From NCBI GenBank assembly GCA_947623935.1, contig CANQIE010000011.1, positions 1-37,165 of the forward strand: a stretch of DNA of 37,165 nt. The letters run 5' to 3'. Shown in pieces: positions 1-8,642 of this stretch. Numbering within the stretch: position 1 is the stretch's first letter; each line of letters begins with the position of its first letter. The notes under the pieces were generated by a model. That model saw only the letters and a list, made by a program, of their open reading frames with translations, ran no database searches and was not told the DNA's origin. The DNA is from an uncultured Bacilli bacterium (GTDB lineage Bacteria > Bacillota_I > Bacilli_A > RF39 > UBA660). The translations under genes were made by a program, and so were the position numbers.

Positions 1-120
1 AATAAAGTTTACCTTTATTGGTTACTAATTATTTAAATTCGAATATCCATTTCGAATATCCTCTTCAAAATTCACCATCAATATTAATTTTGAAAATGTT
101 TAAGTTTTACAGCATCAAAA

Positions 121-143
121 AAATCCTCGATTTTAGAGGATTT
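121..143 (-). terminator. Rho-independent terminator of the 143..922 lipoprotein gene
   Basis: Stem AAATCCTC/GAGGATTT with loop gatttta; A-run on the plus-strand left side (U-tract on minus). Overlaps the stop codon region. Confidence 0.75.
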
Positions 144-922
144 TACCAAGTTCTTTGCAATACCTTTACAATATCTTCACGAGGTGTATTTTCCCATATG
201 GTTGGAATGTCTGGATCAGGCATTTCGACCGTTGCATCAATTTCTTTAGATTCAAGATAATAGTTTGCCCAATTATATGGGAATCTCCAATCAAAACTAA
301 AGGCATAAAATCTTTTACCTGATTCTGTTTGATTTTTTATTAACTCAAATCCTAAATGGTCTCCGTGATATTTTAACTCTTTCATAACACCGGCAAAATA
401 CAATTCATCAATGTAATGAATTTCTACTGAGTCACAATCTTGTAAATCAACATCTTGACCAGTCATGTAATCGAATATTGAAGTTTCTGTGTTTTCTTCA
501 CAATTTGCTAAGTAAACATTATATCCCGATTCTTTATGCGTCAAGATAAAAGCTGCTCCTTCTTCTGTTGTAAATTGAATCATATGATTATCGCCATGTT
601 GTGCAATAGTCACTGCTTCTGGTAGCATCTCTTCACTTACATCATAGTGACATTCTGTAAAAACAACAGGTGGTTCAGGAGTTGCCGTAGGTGTTGGTAC
701 TGGAGTAGGTGTCGGCGTAGGTTCAGGTGTAGGCTCAACTGTTGGTGTTGGTACTACCGTAGTGGCATTCACTTTAGCACTAGTACAACTAGTTAAACCA
801 AGTCCTGCTATAAGTGTTAAACTCACAATTCCTAACTTTATCTTTTTATTTTTATTTTTATTTTTTATACTGCGATTATGTTCTTTTTTTATTAAATTAA
901 AATTGTTTGAACTAATATTCAT
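143..922 (-). CDS. Predicted lipoprotein with Pro/Thr-rich linker
   Basis: Basic N-terminus, hydrophobic segment and lipobox LTSC; PTPTVEPTPEPTPTPTPVPTPTATPEPP linker; RBS GGGGGAG upstream; TATAAT-like -10. Confidence 0.8.
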   Translation of the reverse strand: MNISSNNFNLIKKEHNRSIKNKNKNKKIKLGIVSLTLIAGLGLTSCTSAKVNATTVVPTPTVEPTPEPTPTPTPVPTPTATPEPPVVFTECHYDVSEEMLPEAVTIAQHGDNHMIQFTTEEGAAFILTHKESGYNVYLANCEENTETSIFDYMTGQDVDLQDCDSVEIHYIDELYFAGVMKELKYHGDHLGFELIKNQTESGKRFYAFSFDWRFPYNWANYYLESKEIDATVEMPDPDIPTIWENTPREDIVKVLQRTW

Positions 923-1015
923 ACAATCTCCCCCTTAATCGATTGCCTATTATACCACTTTTTACCATAAATGGTTATTTTCTTCCTTATTTGGTAACTT
1001 TTTGAACTTATTTGG

Positions 1016-2110
1016 TTATTTTATACGATATGGATCGTCTAGTGTACCTGTTCCAGATTTATATTGAACATTTTGTTGAAGGTAAATAACTGGACGTACA
1101 TCACCATAAGTAAAGGCATTAGCAGGAGTTGGAACTCCATTATTAACCATATAAACATGCGAACTAATTCTACTATTTGCAGTCAAAGTCCACCAACCAC
1201 GACTAAATATACGTGCTAAATAGTTGTAGTTTTGGCAAGTTTGGGCTCCTGGCTTACAAGTACTATCCAAACTTGCATTCATAACATCATACGCTGGAAT
1301 AAGTCCGATTACTTCATTTTCAAGTACCTTACTACATTCTGCACTACCATCTAATGAAGTGGTGTCGCTATTACGCATACCAATACAAATAGAATGAGAA
1401 CTGATTTGTTTCTTTTCTTTATCGGTAAAGTTATTGTTATAGAAATTGTTTACCGTAGTACGAATGCGGCTTTTCTCATAGTCGTTAATTCCTTCATTAC
1501 CATTGGTTTCGTTGTTATAACGATCATCCCAAACATAACGATCAAGTTCATCATCTTGTAATAAAAGCATAATATTTCCATCTTTATCAATTTTAATAAT
1601 ACGCCAATTAACGCCTGCAAAACGAAGAATATTTTGTGGTCTTTCTCCACGATATACATATTCGTTGTTTAATTCATATAAACCACTTTGATCTTGTGTT
1701 AAAACGCCTAATTGATCTTTAATATGACTAGTTAATAACTCCGTTTCATAAGCATCTCCACAACTAATGTAAGAAGTATAATAATATTCTCCTCTTACAT
1801 TTGTAACAGTTGCAGATCCATTACAAGAAGTGTTTTCATCTTTGGTCATATCTATAAATGATTTGATTAGTTCTTCCTGCACTAAAGTAGATGCATCCAC
1901 CGTTGCTTCTCCTCCATCTTCTTCTGGAAGTAATTCTTTATGAAGGGCATAATATCTTTGTCCAGCTTCAAGTAGTCTTTCTTCCATTTGACTATAAGAT
2001 AAACTGCGATTTTGTAATAAGAAGAAAACGGCAACAATGATAATTAATAAAACGATTCCCCCTACTACACTTCCTAAGATAATATACATTTTTTTCTTTT
2101 TAGAATCCAT
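1016..2110 (-). CDS. Single-TM exported protein with repeated 'WRIxKIDxDG...RPVIYL...GTxDDPYxIK' domain (DUF6273-like)
   Basis: Start reassigned to MDSKKKKMYIILG; the track ORF (to 2278) overruns the terminator and upstream gene. C-terminal domain resembles those in the 619-aa ORF. Confidence 0.8.
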   Translation of the reverse strand: MDSKKKKMYIILGSVVGGIVLLIIIVAVFFLLQNRSLSYSQMEERLLEAGQRYYALHKELLPEEDGGEATVDASTLVQEELIKSFIDMTKDENTSCNGSATVTNVRGEYYYTSYISCGDAYETELLTSHIKDQLGVLTQDQSGLYELNNEYVYRGERPQNILRFAGVNWRIIKIDKDGNIMLLLQDDELDRYVWDDRYNNETNGNEGINDYEKSRIRTTVNNFYNNNFTDKEKKQISSHSICIGMRNSDTTSLDGSAECSKVLENEVIGLIPAYDVMNASLDSTCKPGAQTCQNYNYLARIFSRGWWTLTANSRISSHVYMVNNGVPTPANAFTYGDVRPVIYLQQNVQYKSGTGTLDDPYRIK

Positions 2111-2134
2111 AAAACATGCCTCATTTCTTCTTTT

Positions 2135-2163
2135 ATTATAGCAAAAAAAAAATATGGTTACAA
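2135..2163 (-). promoter_or_regulatory. sigmaA-type promoter for the 1016..2110 gene
   Basis: Minus strand TTGTAA (2158-2163) - 17 bp - TATAAT (2135-2140). Confidence 0.7.
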
Positions 2164-2173
2164 TAACCATATT
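2143..2173 (-). terminator. Terminator of the VirB2-like gene
   Basis: AATATGGTTA-caa-TAACCATATT hairpin followed on the minus strand by a 10-nt T tract. Confidence 0.85.
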
Positions 2174-2180
2174 GATTTTA

Positions 2181-2540
2181 TTAATCTCTACCAGCGTCTG
2201 TTGTATTTGTACCCATTGGGTTATTCCAACAATCACTCCAGTTACCAGTACCCTCAACACCTGTACCACTTGTTCCAAACATTCCCATTAGAAGTGAAAC
2301 AATAGTAGCAACGAAGAATACTGCAACAGCCGCAATAGCACGTTTAATTAATTTACCAGTTGCTGCTTTGATTTCCTTATCATCACTTGATAAAACAGCT
2401 TTTCCTAAATCGATAGATCCCATCACAATTAAGATAATTGGGATACCAATTTGAATAATTGGGAAAATACCATTTTTAACAAAAGCAACAATAGGACCAA
2501 TACCATTACAGTTATCTGCTAAAATTTGAAATAAATCCAT
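2181..2540 (-). CDS. Small two-TM protein, TrbC/VirB2 pilin-like
   Basis: Two hydrophobic helices separated by a charged loop (SSDDKEIKAATGKLIKR); RBS GGGAGG; VirB2-like topology. Confidence 0.6.
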   Translation of the reverse strand: MDLFQILADNCNGIGPIVAFVKNGIFPIIQIGIPIILIVMGSIDLGKAVLSSDDKEIKAATGKLIKRAIAAVAVFFVATIVSLLMGMFGTSGTGVEGTGNWSDCWNNPMGTNTTDAGRD

Positions 2541-2566
2541 TAAAATACCTCCCTTTGTATGAATTT

Positions 2567-2595
2567 ATCATACGTTTTTTTTATTTCTTTGTCAA
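2567..2595 (-). promoter_or_regulatory. Strong sigmaA-type promoter for the VirB2-like gene
   Basis: Minus strand TTGACA (2590-2595) - 17 bp - TATGAT (2567-2572). Confidence 0.75.
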
Positions 2596-2626
2596 TAACA
2601 ATTGACAACATTTGTCAATTGTTATT
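2594..2626. repeat. 15-bp perfect inverted repeat with 3-nt loop
   Basis: AATAACAATTGACAA-cat-TTGTCAATTGTTATT; overlaps stop codon of 2622..3647 and abuts the -35 box. Confidence 0.85.
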
Positions 2627-3647
2627 CATTATTTCCACGGAATAAGTTAAAGAGTCCTCCTGCATGACCTCCATCACTTTCGCTTGGAGTTTCCAAAAGT
2701 CCTAATTTAGCTAAAAAATCCGTTAAAATCGAATTTTTGATACGTTCATTAAGTGGGGGTAAATTATAAAAGAACTTTGCTTTAGATTCATATTCCAAAT
2801 CATTAATATCCGTTTGATTTAACATGCTTTGACAAAGAACAATCTTCTTTCCCCTCATTTTCTCAAAAATTCTACGATCCCTTTTCATCAATTTATTGAG
2901 TCTGATCGTCGAAGGCGAAAGCAAGTAAATAACATCGGTGCATGCTTCCTCTTGATTCGAGTCATTTAAATCTACCAAAATAATATTTTTATCTTGGTGC
3001 TTCATGACCTCAGTTGGAAATTGATCCGCATTCGATGAATACATGTCCTTTTCTTGAAAATATTGAAAATCTCTTTTATTTAATTCGATGGCTGCTACAC
3101 TTCGACCATGGGATTCAAGTGTTTGCTTTAACATGTAAATAAGTGTAGTAGCACCGGTATGATCGGTTAAATTTTTAACACCTAGGATAACGGTACTATT
3201 CATCATGATGATGGTATCTCCCCCACTCATGGTAGGAGATGTCATCATAGCAGGTTGAATTTGACCTAGTTGATGAATATGGGCTACATCACGATAACTA
3301 TTTGGGTGAGAATACAAATATTGAAGTCCTTCTAGATTGGTTGTGAAGTTATAAAATCCCATTGAAATAAGTTGCGATAAGAACCCATTCGATGTACTAT
3401 CCGGATCCGTCGGAGGCAATAATAAAATGATCTTATCAACTTCTAACGACATCGACAGTTTTTGGAAATTGGATAGATTTTTATAATCTTTAATTGCTGT
3501 AACATCGAGAATCATTTTTCCAAAATAGAAATTTTGAAACATGCTGATTAATTCATCAACATCAAATTGTCCATTAAGCGATTTAATGACATCGATATCG
3601 AGCCCAGCGACCACCGCCTGCTGTTCATTCGTTATAATTACGTTCAT
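2622..3647 (-). CDS. TadZ/CpaE-like pilus assembly protein with non-canonical P-loop
   Basis: Receiver-like N-terminal half plus MinD/CpaE-like second half 'VILGVKNLTDHTGATTLIYMLKQTLESHGRSVAAIEL'; located in the tad cluster. Confidence 0.6.
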   Translation of the reverse strand: MNVIITNEQQAVVAGLDIDVIKSLNGQFDVDELISMFQNFYFGKMILDVTAIKDYKNLSNFQKLSMSLEVDKIILLLPPTDPDSTSNGFLSQLISMGFYNFTTNLEGLQYLYSHPNSYRDVAHIHQLGQIQPAMMTSPTMSGGDTIIMMNSTVILGVKNLTDHTGATTLIYMLKQTLESHGRSVAAIELNKRDFQYFQEKDMYSSNADQFPTEVMKHQDKNIILVDLNDSNQEEACTDVIYLLSPSTIRLNKLMKRDRRIFEKMRGKKIVLCQSMLNQTDINDLEYESKAKFFYNLPPLNERIKNSILTDFLAKLGLLETPSESDGGHAGGLFNLFRGNNE

Positions 3648-3665
3648 AAGATCACCCTTTTTATT

Positions 3666-4178
3666 CTAATAATTGGTTCCTCCGGAATTGTTTAACTCAC
3701 TATTCGTTCCCGAAGAATAGATTGTTTTTGTTTCACCACGTACGGCAAAGACACGCGATAAAGCAGGTAATAGTTTATCTAAAATCGGAAAACGAATTTG
3801 TACGAAAGTCTCTACCGCATAGTGAGACCCTACGTATTGTGCACCCATATTTTGCGTATTATGAGTTCCTTCGATAATTCTTTTTAAGCAATATCCGCCA
3901 TACTGTTTTTCATAGTCGGTATCGCACCTAAATTCATTCGTATTATATCCTACTTGGTTCAAATACGTTTGAATTTGATTACAAGCATTATCACCATTTA
4001 CACATCCACCGTATTGTCCACCAGTAAAACCTTCGTTCTTTTCGATAATACTAATAATTTCGTTTTTTACACGGAAAGCTTTGGTATAGTTAACGGTAAA
4101 CGCTAAATAAGCATTTACAATCAACAAAAAGATAATGATAATTTGGATGCTCATTGCTCCACCAATCGCTTCTCTCAT
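3666..4178 (-). CDS. TadE-like pseudopilin
   Basis: Short polar leader MREAIGG followed by hydrophobic helix; Cys-containing extracellular domain; position next to Flp-like pilin. Confidence 0.6.
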   Translation of the reverse strand: MREAIGGAMSIQIIIIFLLIVNAYLAFTVNYTKAFRVKNEIISIIEKNEGFTGGQYGGCVNGDNACNQIQTYLNQVGYNTNEFRCDTDYEKQYGGYCLKRIIEGTHNTQNMGAQYVGSHYAVETFVQIRFPILDKLLPALSRVFAVRGETKTIYSSGTNSELNNSGGTNY

Positions 4179-4203
4179 ACATTATCACCACTCTCTAATT
4201 ATT

Positions 4204-4389
4204 CTAATCAGATACGCATGAACCATCAGCATTTTGATGCATTCCAGTTGGGCAGTTACTAATTCCTTCCCATTGTGCATTAATCGTATTTTGGATTTGT
4301 GGCCATAAAATCCAGAAAAATGCAACAATAGCACCAATTGCAATAATGGTAACAACAGTCATATTTAACTCTCCTGTCGCCTCTTTCAT
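4204..4389 (-). CDS. Flp-like small pilin (61 aa)
   Basis: Leader MKEATG, single hydrophobic helix, short C-terminal domain CPTGMHQNADGSC; adjacent to tadC/tadB/tadA. Confidence 0.65.
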   Translation of the reverse strand: MKEATGELNMTVVTIIAIGAIVAFFWILWPQIQNTINAQWEGISNCPTGMHQNADGSCVSD

Positions 4390-4414
4390 TATTTAACACT
4401 CCTTTCTATTATTA

Positions 4415-4443
4415 GTTATAGCACAATTTACTTTATTGTACAA
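4415..4443 (-). promoter_or_regulatory. Candidate sigmaA promoter for the Flp-like pilin
   Basis: Minus strand TTGTAC - 17 bp - TATAAC upstream of GAAAGGAGTG RBS. Confidence 0.45.
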
Positions 4444-4469
4444 CGGCTATTAACAATTACTTTACATTT

Positions 4470-5246
4470 TTAGAACATCATTAACATTGATACAAGAATA
4501 AGAACCATTACGCCTCCACCGGTAGCAACTAGCATGATCATGGTCTGTCCTTCCATGTGATTTAAACGTTCCTTATATTTTTGCTCTCTTGCTTTATTCT
4601 GAAGTGAAGAAACGGTTCTTGAGAACATGAGTAAACGTTCTTGTTTTTTCTCTTGTCCACCGATTCCTAAACGATAAAGAAGACGCATCATCCGCATGGA
4701 ATCACGTACAGGATAAGTATTTGCAAATTCCATGTATGGATCAATGCTAGAATCTCCTGCATCAATTCGATCAATCAATGTTCTAAGTCCTGGTTTAAAA
4801 ATTTCAGGTGCATCGGCAATCGATTTACCAAGGGCTACTGGAACCGTGTAATGCTGTACCAAAATTTCTAATCCCTTTAAATAGTATGGCAACATTATAT
4901 CAATATCATGCAAATGTGCCTTATAATATTTTTTTAATTGACTGTAGGAAGATTTAAAAACCAAATAGCCTACACCCAGTGATAATACAATTGTTAAAAG
5001 GTTTAAATCCGATAAGAAAATAAACAAGAAAATGGCTGCCGTTACAATTCCATATAAAATACGTTTGTTAAAAAGTTCTCTTGGATTTACTTGTTCTCCG
5101 TATCTTGCATATACTAAGAATTCGTAATCATCTTCTTTTAACATTTGGAAATATTGTTCATTATCTTTTATAAATTTTTTTCCATCAATCGTATTGTTAT
5201 ATAAAAGAACAAAGATAATAATCGCTGCTACTATTAGTATTTCCAT
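4470..5246 (-). CDS. tadC: TadC-like type II secretion F domain membrane protein
   Basis: Multiple TM helices flanking a GspF-like cytosolic domain; next to TadB-like and TadA-like genes. Confidence 0.7.
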   Translation of the reverse strand: MEILIVAAIIIFVLLYNNTIDGKKFIKDNEQYFQMLKEDDYEFLVYARYGEQVNPRELFNKRILYGIVTAAIFLFIFLSDLNLLTIVLSLGVGYLVFKSSYSQLKKYYKAHLHDIDIMLPYYLKGLEILVQHYTVPVALGKSIADAPEIFKPGLRTLIDRIDAGDSSIDPYMEFANTYPVRDSMRMMRLLYRLGIGGQEKKQERLLMFSRTVSSLQNKAREQKYKERLNHMEGQTMIMLVATGGGVMVLILVSMLMMF

Positions 5247-6139
5247 TATTCAGCACCTACATTCTCGTTATAATATTTTTCTCCTTTAAGAAGAAAATAA
5301 CTATTAAAAATTAATATGCCATGGAGTAATATTTTCATATACCACAAATCGAGTATTTTTAAATAGGTTTCATTCCCTAATAGGTACTGTACTAACATGA
5401 CCATTAGATAGAGCATCATACCATATTTTAAGAAGGATTTATGGAAAGTAGCCCGCTCCATGCGATCACGATAAACGCCTTCTACCAACATATCGATATC
5501 GAGCTGCATATTTTCTAAAGATTCTCCCGAGTCTTGTGCTCCTTCTTTAGTAATTTGTAAGAACAACTGATGCATGTTTTTAACAATATAGTAATGATAG
5601 ATGTTATCGAAATATTGAAGCGATTCATCAATGGAACCGTTCTCATAGGCTAGTTCAATCATGTGATTAACATCTCCCAAAACGGGATCTTCCAATACTC
5701 CACTTCCTGCTACTCCCTCCAAAGCTTTAACGAAGCTTTGGGTAGTAGCAAACTCCATAATGGTGTTGGTGGTATAAATTTGAATCTGCTCGAAAATAAA
5801 TTCACTATATACTCTTTTACAACGTAAGAAAGCAAGGTAGGGAATCGTAGCATCGACAACTATGATATAAACAATCGATATTACAATGTTATAGAAATAA
5901 AGATACGATACAATTCCTGCAAAAGCGGAGAACATGAGTACTTGCGTGAGGTATTGACGTGCCGTGTACTCTTGTCCTAACTCTTTGGTCTTCTCTCTTA
6001 CTAATTTAAAGGAATAAGGAGCGAATTTATCGTATACGAGACCTACTTGGTCGACGATAAAACGATAGACATTTTGTCCACGGTAATTACGATAGACGAT
6101 AACAAAGATAGCAATTAACAGTAAGACAAATAATTCCAT
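5246..6139 (-). CDS. tadB: TadB-like type II secretion F domain membrane protein
   Basis: TM topology and size of TadB; directly abuts tadC-like gene. Confidence 0.7.
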   Translation of the reverse strand: MELFVLLLIAIFVIVYRNYRGQNVYRFIVDQVGLVYDKFAPYSFKLVREKTKELGQEYTARQYLTQVLMFSAFAGIVSYLYFYNIVISIVYIIVVDATIPYLAFLRCKRVYSEFIFEQIQIYTTNTIMEFATTQSFVKALEGVAGSGVLEDPVLGDVNHMIELAYENGSIDESLQYFDNIYHYYIVKNMHQLFLQITKEGAQDSGESLENMQLDIDMLVEGVYRDRMERATFHKSFLKYGMMLYLMVMLVQYLLGNETYLKILDLWYMKILLHGILIFNSYFLLKGEKYYNENVGAE

Positions 6140-6153
6140 GATTTATCACTCCT

Positions 6154-7338
6154 TTAAATTTCTTCTAATTCTTGAGCTTGTCCTCTTTGAACAGGCACTG
6201 TTTGAGTCGTTTTTGCTTCTACGAAAGAGACTCCTTTATTCTTGAGTTCCTCTTCTTTTCTTAATTTTTCCTCTTCTTCTTCCGTTAGGACATTTTCAAA
6301 TTTGGTATTTAGTTGAATGTTTTGTCCTTGCAAGTATTCCATTAAATGGCTACTTGGATTTCTTTTAATGACTTTTTCACCAATCTTTTGATAAAGGATG
6401 CGATGTTGTACTTCATTGTCATCATCGACATAGAATTCGCACACTTCATCAATTTCACGATGAAACTTTTGATATTTTTGACTATAGTACGCCTTGATGT
6501 GTACGCCTAACTGAATATATCGATAAATCGTTTTTAAGAATTGATCGACATCGACTTCCGTCTCCATAAGACTGTACATACGGAAAGGTATAGCACTTGC
6601 TTTATCGGAGTGAATCGTCGATAAAATATTGTGTCCTGAAGATATCGAGTTACGAACCGCACTTACGGCTTCGGCACTACGAACCTCAGATAGTAAAATC
6701 CATTTTGGGTTTTGTCGCATACATGTAACCAACACTTCACTATAGGAAGCAATGTTATTGGTCTTCATCGCCACAATATCCCTTTGAGGGAAAATACGAT
6801 CCAAGTGTAACTCTAATGTATCCTCAATCGTTATTAATTTTTCATTGGTCTTGGTATGAGCTGCTAAATATTTAACAAACTCGGTTTTACCAGAACCCGT
6901 TTCTCCACAAACAATGATATTGCAATGTCCTTCGACACATTTAATCAAAAAGTCGTGGATATCTTTGGTAACATAATCTTCTTTTAAAAGATTTTCTTCT
7001 TTCAACCTGATTTTAGCAGGTGTTTTACGTATAACTAACGCAACCCCATTCGTCGCAATTGAATCGTGTACAAAGTTAAGACGAAGTTCGGTACTCTCTG
7101 CATCTAGAAAGGGACTTGCCATATTGAAGGTTTTTCCCATGACGTTAGAACACTGAAAGGCAAGTTTTTCGACTAGTGCATTATTAATAGCTGGATTTTC
7201 TACTCGAACCGATCCTTGTGTTAAGGAGCGAATCCAAATCTGTCCACCATTATCATAAGAAATATCGGTTATATCGTCGTTGTCAATGTACGTTTGAAAG
7301 GGCCCAAAGTCTATTTGCTCAAATACATTATCATTCAT
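6154..7338 (-). CDS. tadA: TadA/CpaF-family secretion ATPase
   Basis: Walker A IIVCGETGSGKTEFVKYL; ITIEDTLEL; Walker B-like WILLSEVRSAEA; His-box 'SGHNILSTIHSD'. Confidence 0.92.
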   Translation of the reverse strand: MNDNVFEQIDFGPFQTYIDNDDITDISYDNGGQIWIRSLTQGSVRVENPAINNALVEKLAFQCSNVMGKTFNMASPFLDAESTELRLNFVHDSIATNGVALVIRKTPAKIRLKEENLLKEDYVTKDIHDFLIKCVEGHCNIIVCGETGSGKTEFVKYLAAHTKTNEKLITIEDTLELHLDRIFPQRDIVAMKTNNIASYSEVLVTCMRQNPKWILLSEVRSAEAVSAVRNSISSGHNILSTIHSDKASAIPFRMYSLMETEVDVDQFLKTIYRYIQLGVHIKAYYSQKYQKFHREIDEVCEFYVDDDNEVQHRILYQKIGEKVIKRNPSSHLMEYLQGQNIQLNTKFENVLTEEEEEKLRKEEELKNKGVSFVEAKTTQTVPVQRGQAQELEEI

Positions 7339-7353
7339 AGTGAGCCCCCTTTT

Positions 7354-8184
7354 CTATTGTATTGCACCACTACCTGACATATCTTCGGTCCAATAAGTTA
7401 CATTGTTAATCCAATCTCTTAATTCTTCACTACTGATGCGTACTTCACCTGGTTGTTCTTTTAAGGATTCTCTGGTTGGTACTGGTAAAAGTGTTGCATC
7501 ATACGTTCTTAGATACATCGTCTTTCTTAATAAGATATGATATTCTTCTGGAACGGCAAAGATCATCATCGCAGGTGTACGTTCTTCTTCAACATTATCG
7601 AAAACATTTTGTCCATTTCCATCAAGAACGGCTAAAACTTTTACATTTTCAATAAGTTTTCCAACCATAATGGTATCTTTTTGATTGGCTACATTTTCAT
7701 CTAAGTTATTGATGGCTTTTAAGTAGATATCAACATAGTTCCCAGGAATAATTTGGTTACCATAAGATAACGTCATATTCAAGGTCATATTGACAAGTAC
7801 ATAACCATCTGGATAATCTTCACGGATTAAAGAATCCGGTAAAGCCGATTTTTCTACGACCGCTCTTCTATAAAACAGGCTTCCTGCTGGAATCACAGAA
7901 TCGAAGTTACTATATTTGTTAACCACTTCACTTGCAGTTAGATAAATACTACTGTTTTGAACCATCGAACGAGGAATTTGCATCATACCAATCATATCCG
8001 ATGTGATTTGTGTCTTTGGATTAATGGTCACGGTAGCATAAGGTACTGAAATAGGCGTAATCGCTTGATTAACACGCATATTGTATCCAATATAAAGGAC
8101 TAATACGCCTAGAAGAACACCTACTACTGTAACGGTATTTCGATTTGATAAAAACTTTTTTATTCCTGTAATTAAGTTACTCAT
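7354..8184 (-). CDS. CpaB/RcpC-like SAF-domain pilus assembly protein
   Basis: N-terminal TM helix followed by SAF-like region 'YATVTINPKTQITSDMIGMMQIPRSMV' and 'PAGSLFYRRAVV'. Confidence 0.75.
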   Translation of the reverse strand: MSNLITGIKKFLSNRNTVTVVGVLLGVLVLYIGYNMRVNQAITPISVPYATVTINPKTQITSDMIGMMQIPRSMVQNSSIYLTASEVVNKYSNFDSVIPAGSLFYRRAVVEKSALPDSLIREDYPDGYVLVNMTLNMTLSYGNQIIPGNYVDIYLKAINNLDENVANQKDTIMVGKLIENVKVLAVLDGNGQNVFDNVEEERTPAMMIFAVPEEYHILLRKTMYLRTYDATLLPVPTRESLKEQPGEVRISSEELRDWINNVTYWTEDMSGSGAIQ

Positions 8185-8201
8185 CTTTATCCCTTCCTTC
8201 C

Positions 8202-8642
8202 CTATTCTAGTTCATCTTGAATATCTTGTACTCTTCTGTCTTCTTCGTATTTGGTTTCAAGTATAGCATCGATTTGATTTTTAATTTGGAAACTTTCTCC
8301 TGCAAATACAACGGAAGTAGAAGATCCTACTTTAACACTCACTTTTGGAGGCGTCTCATTGATATCGTAAATACGAATGTCATAGTTACGATCATTATTA
8401 ACATTTTCAGCAAAGCGACGAACGAAACTTTCTACAAATTTTTCTTTGTCCATTCGAATTTCGCCACCCGATACTTGATAAAATCCATAATCGACAGCAT
8501 CGAGCATGGCTGCTTCCGTCGTATCCTTTAGTAAATAGTAATCCAGTTCGTTTCCTGAGGAGTAGTTTTGAATAATGTTGACCATTCCTAGGGTAAAAAC
8601 ACCTAGCAAAATGATTCCGGTTAATAAAATACCTTTACTCAT
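8202..8642 (-). CDS. Single-TM pilus-associated protein (TadE/TadG-like)
   Basis: N-terminal hydrophobic helix, small extracytoplasmic domain, operon position. Confidence 0.5.
   Translation of the reverse strand: MSKGILLTGIILLGVFTLGMVNIIQNYSSGNELDYYLLKDTTEAAMLDAVDYGFYQVSGGEIRMDKEKFVESFVRRFAENVNNDRNYDIRIYDINETPPKVSVKVGSSTSVVFAGESFQIKNQIDAILETKYEEDRRVQDIQDELE

Noticed and set aside
1-19. AATAAAG-tttac-CTTTATT hairpin at the left edge
   Set aside because: Window edge prevents judging its context.
1450-1659. Minus-strand 69-aa ORF
   Set aside because: Alternative frame inside the 1016..2110 gene, no support.
2111-2278. N-terminal extension of the 420-aa track ORF
   Set aside because: It runs through the terminator/promoter region and the VirB2-like gene; MDSKKKK at 2110 has the expected TM anchor and upstream promoter.
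2181-2540. Evidence of a full conjugative T4SS
   Set aside because: No VirB4, VirD4, relaxase or VirB6/8 homologs in the window; only one VirB2-like protein within a Tad-like locus.
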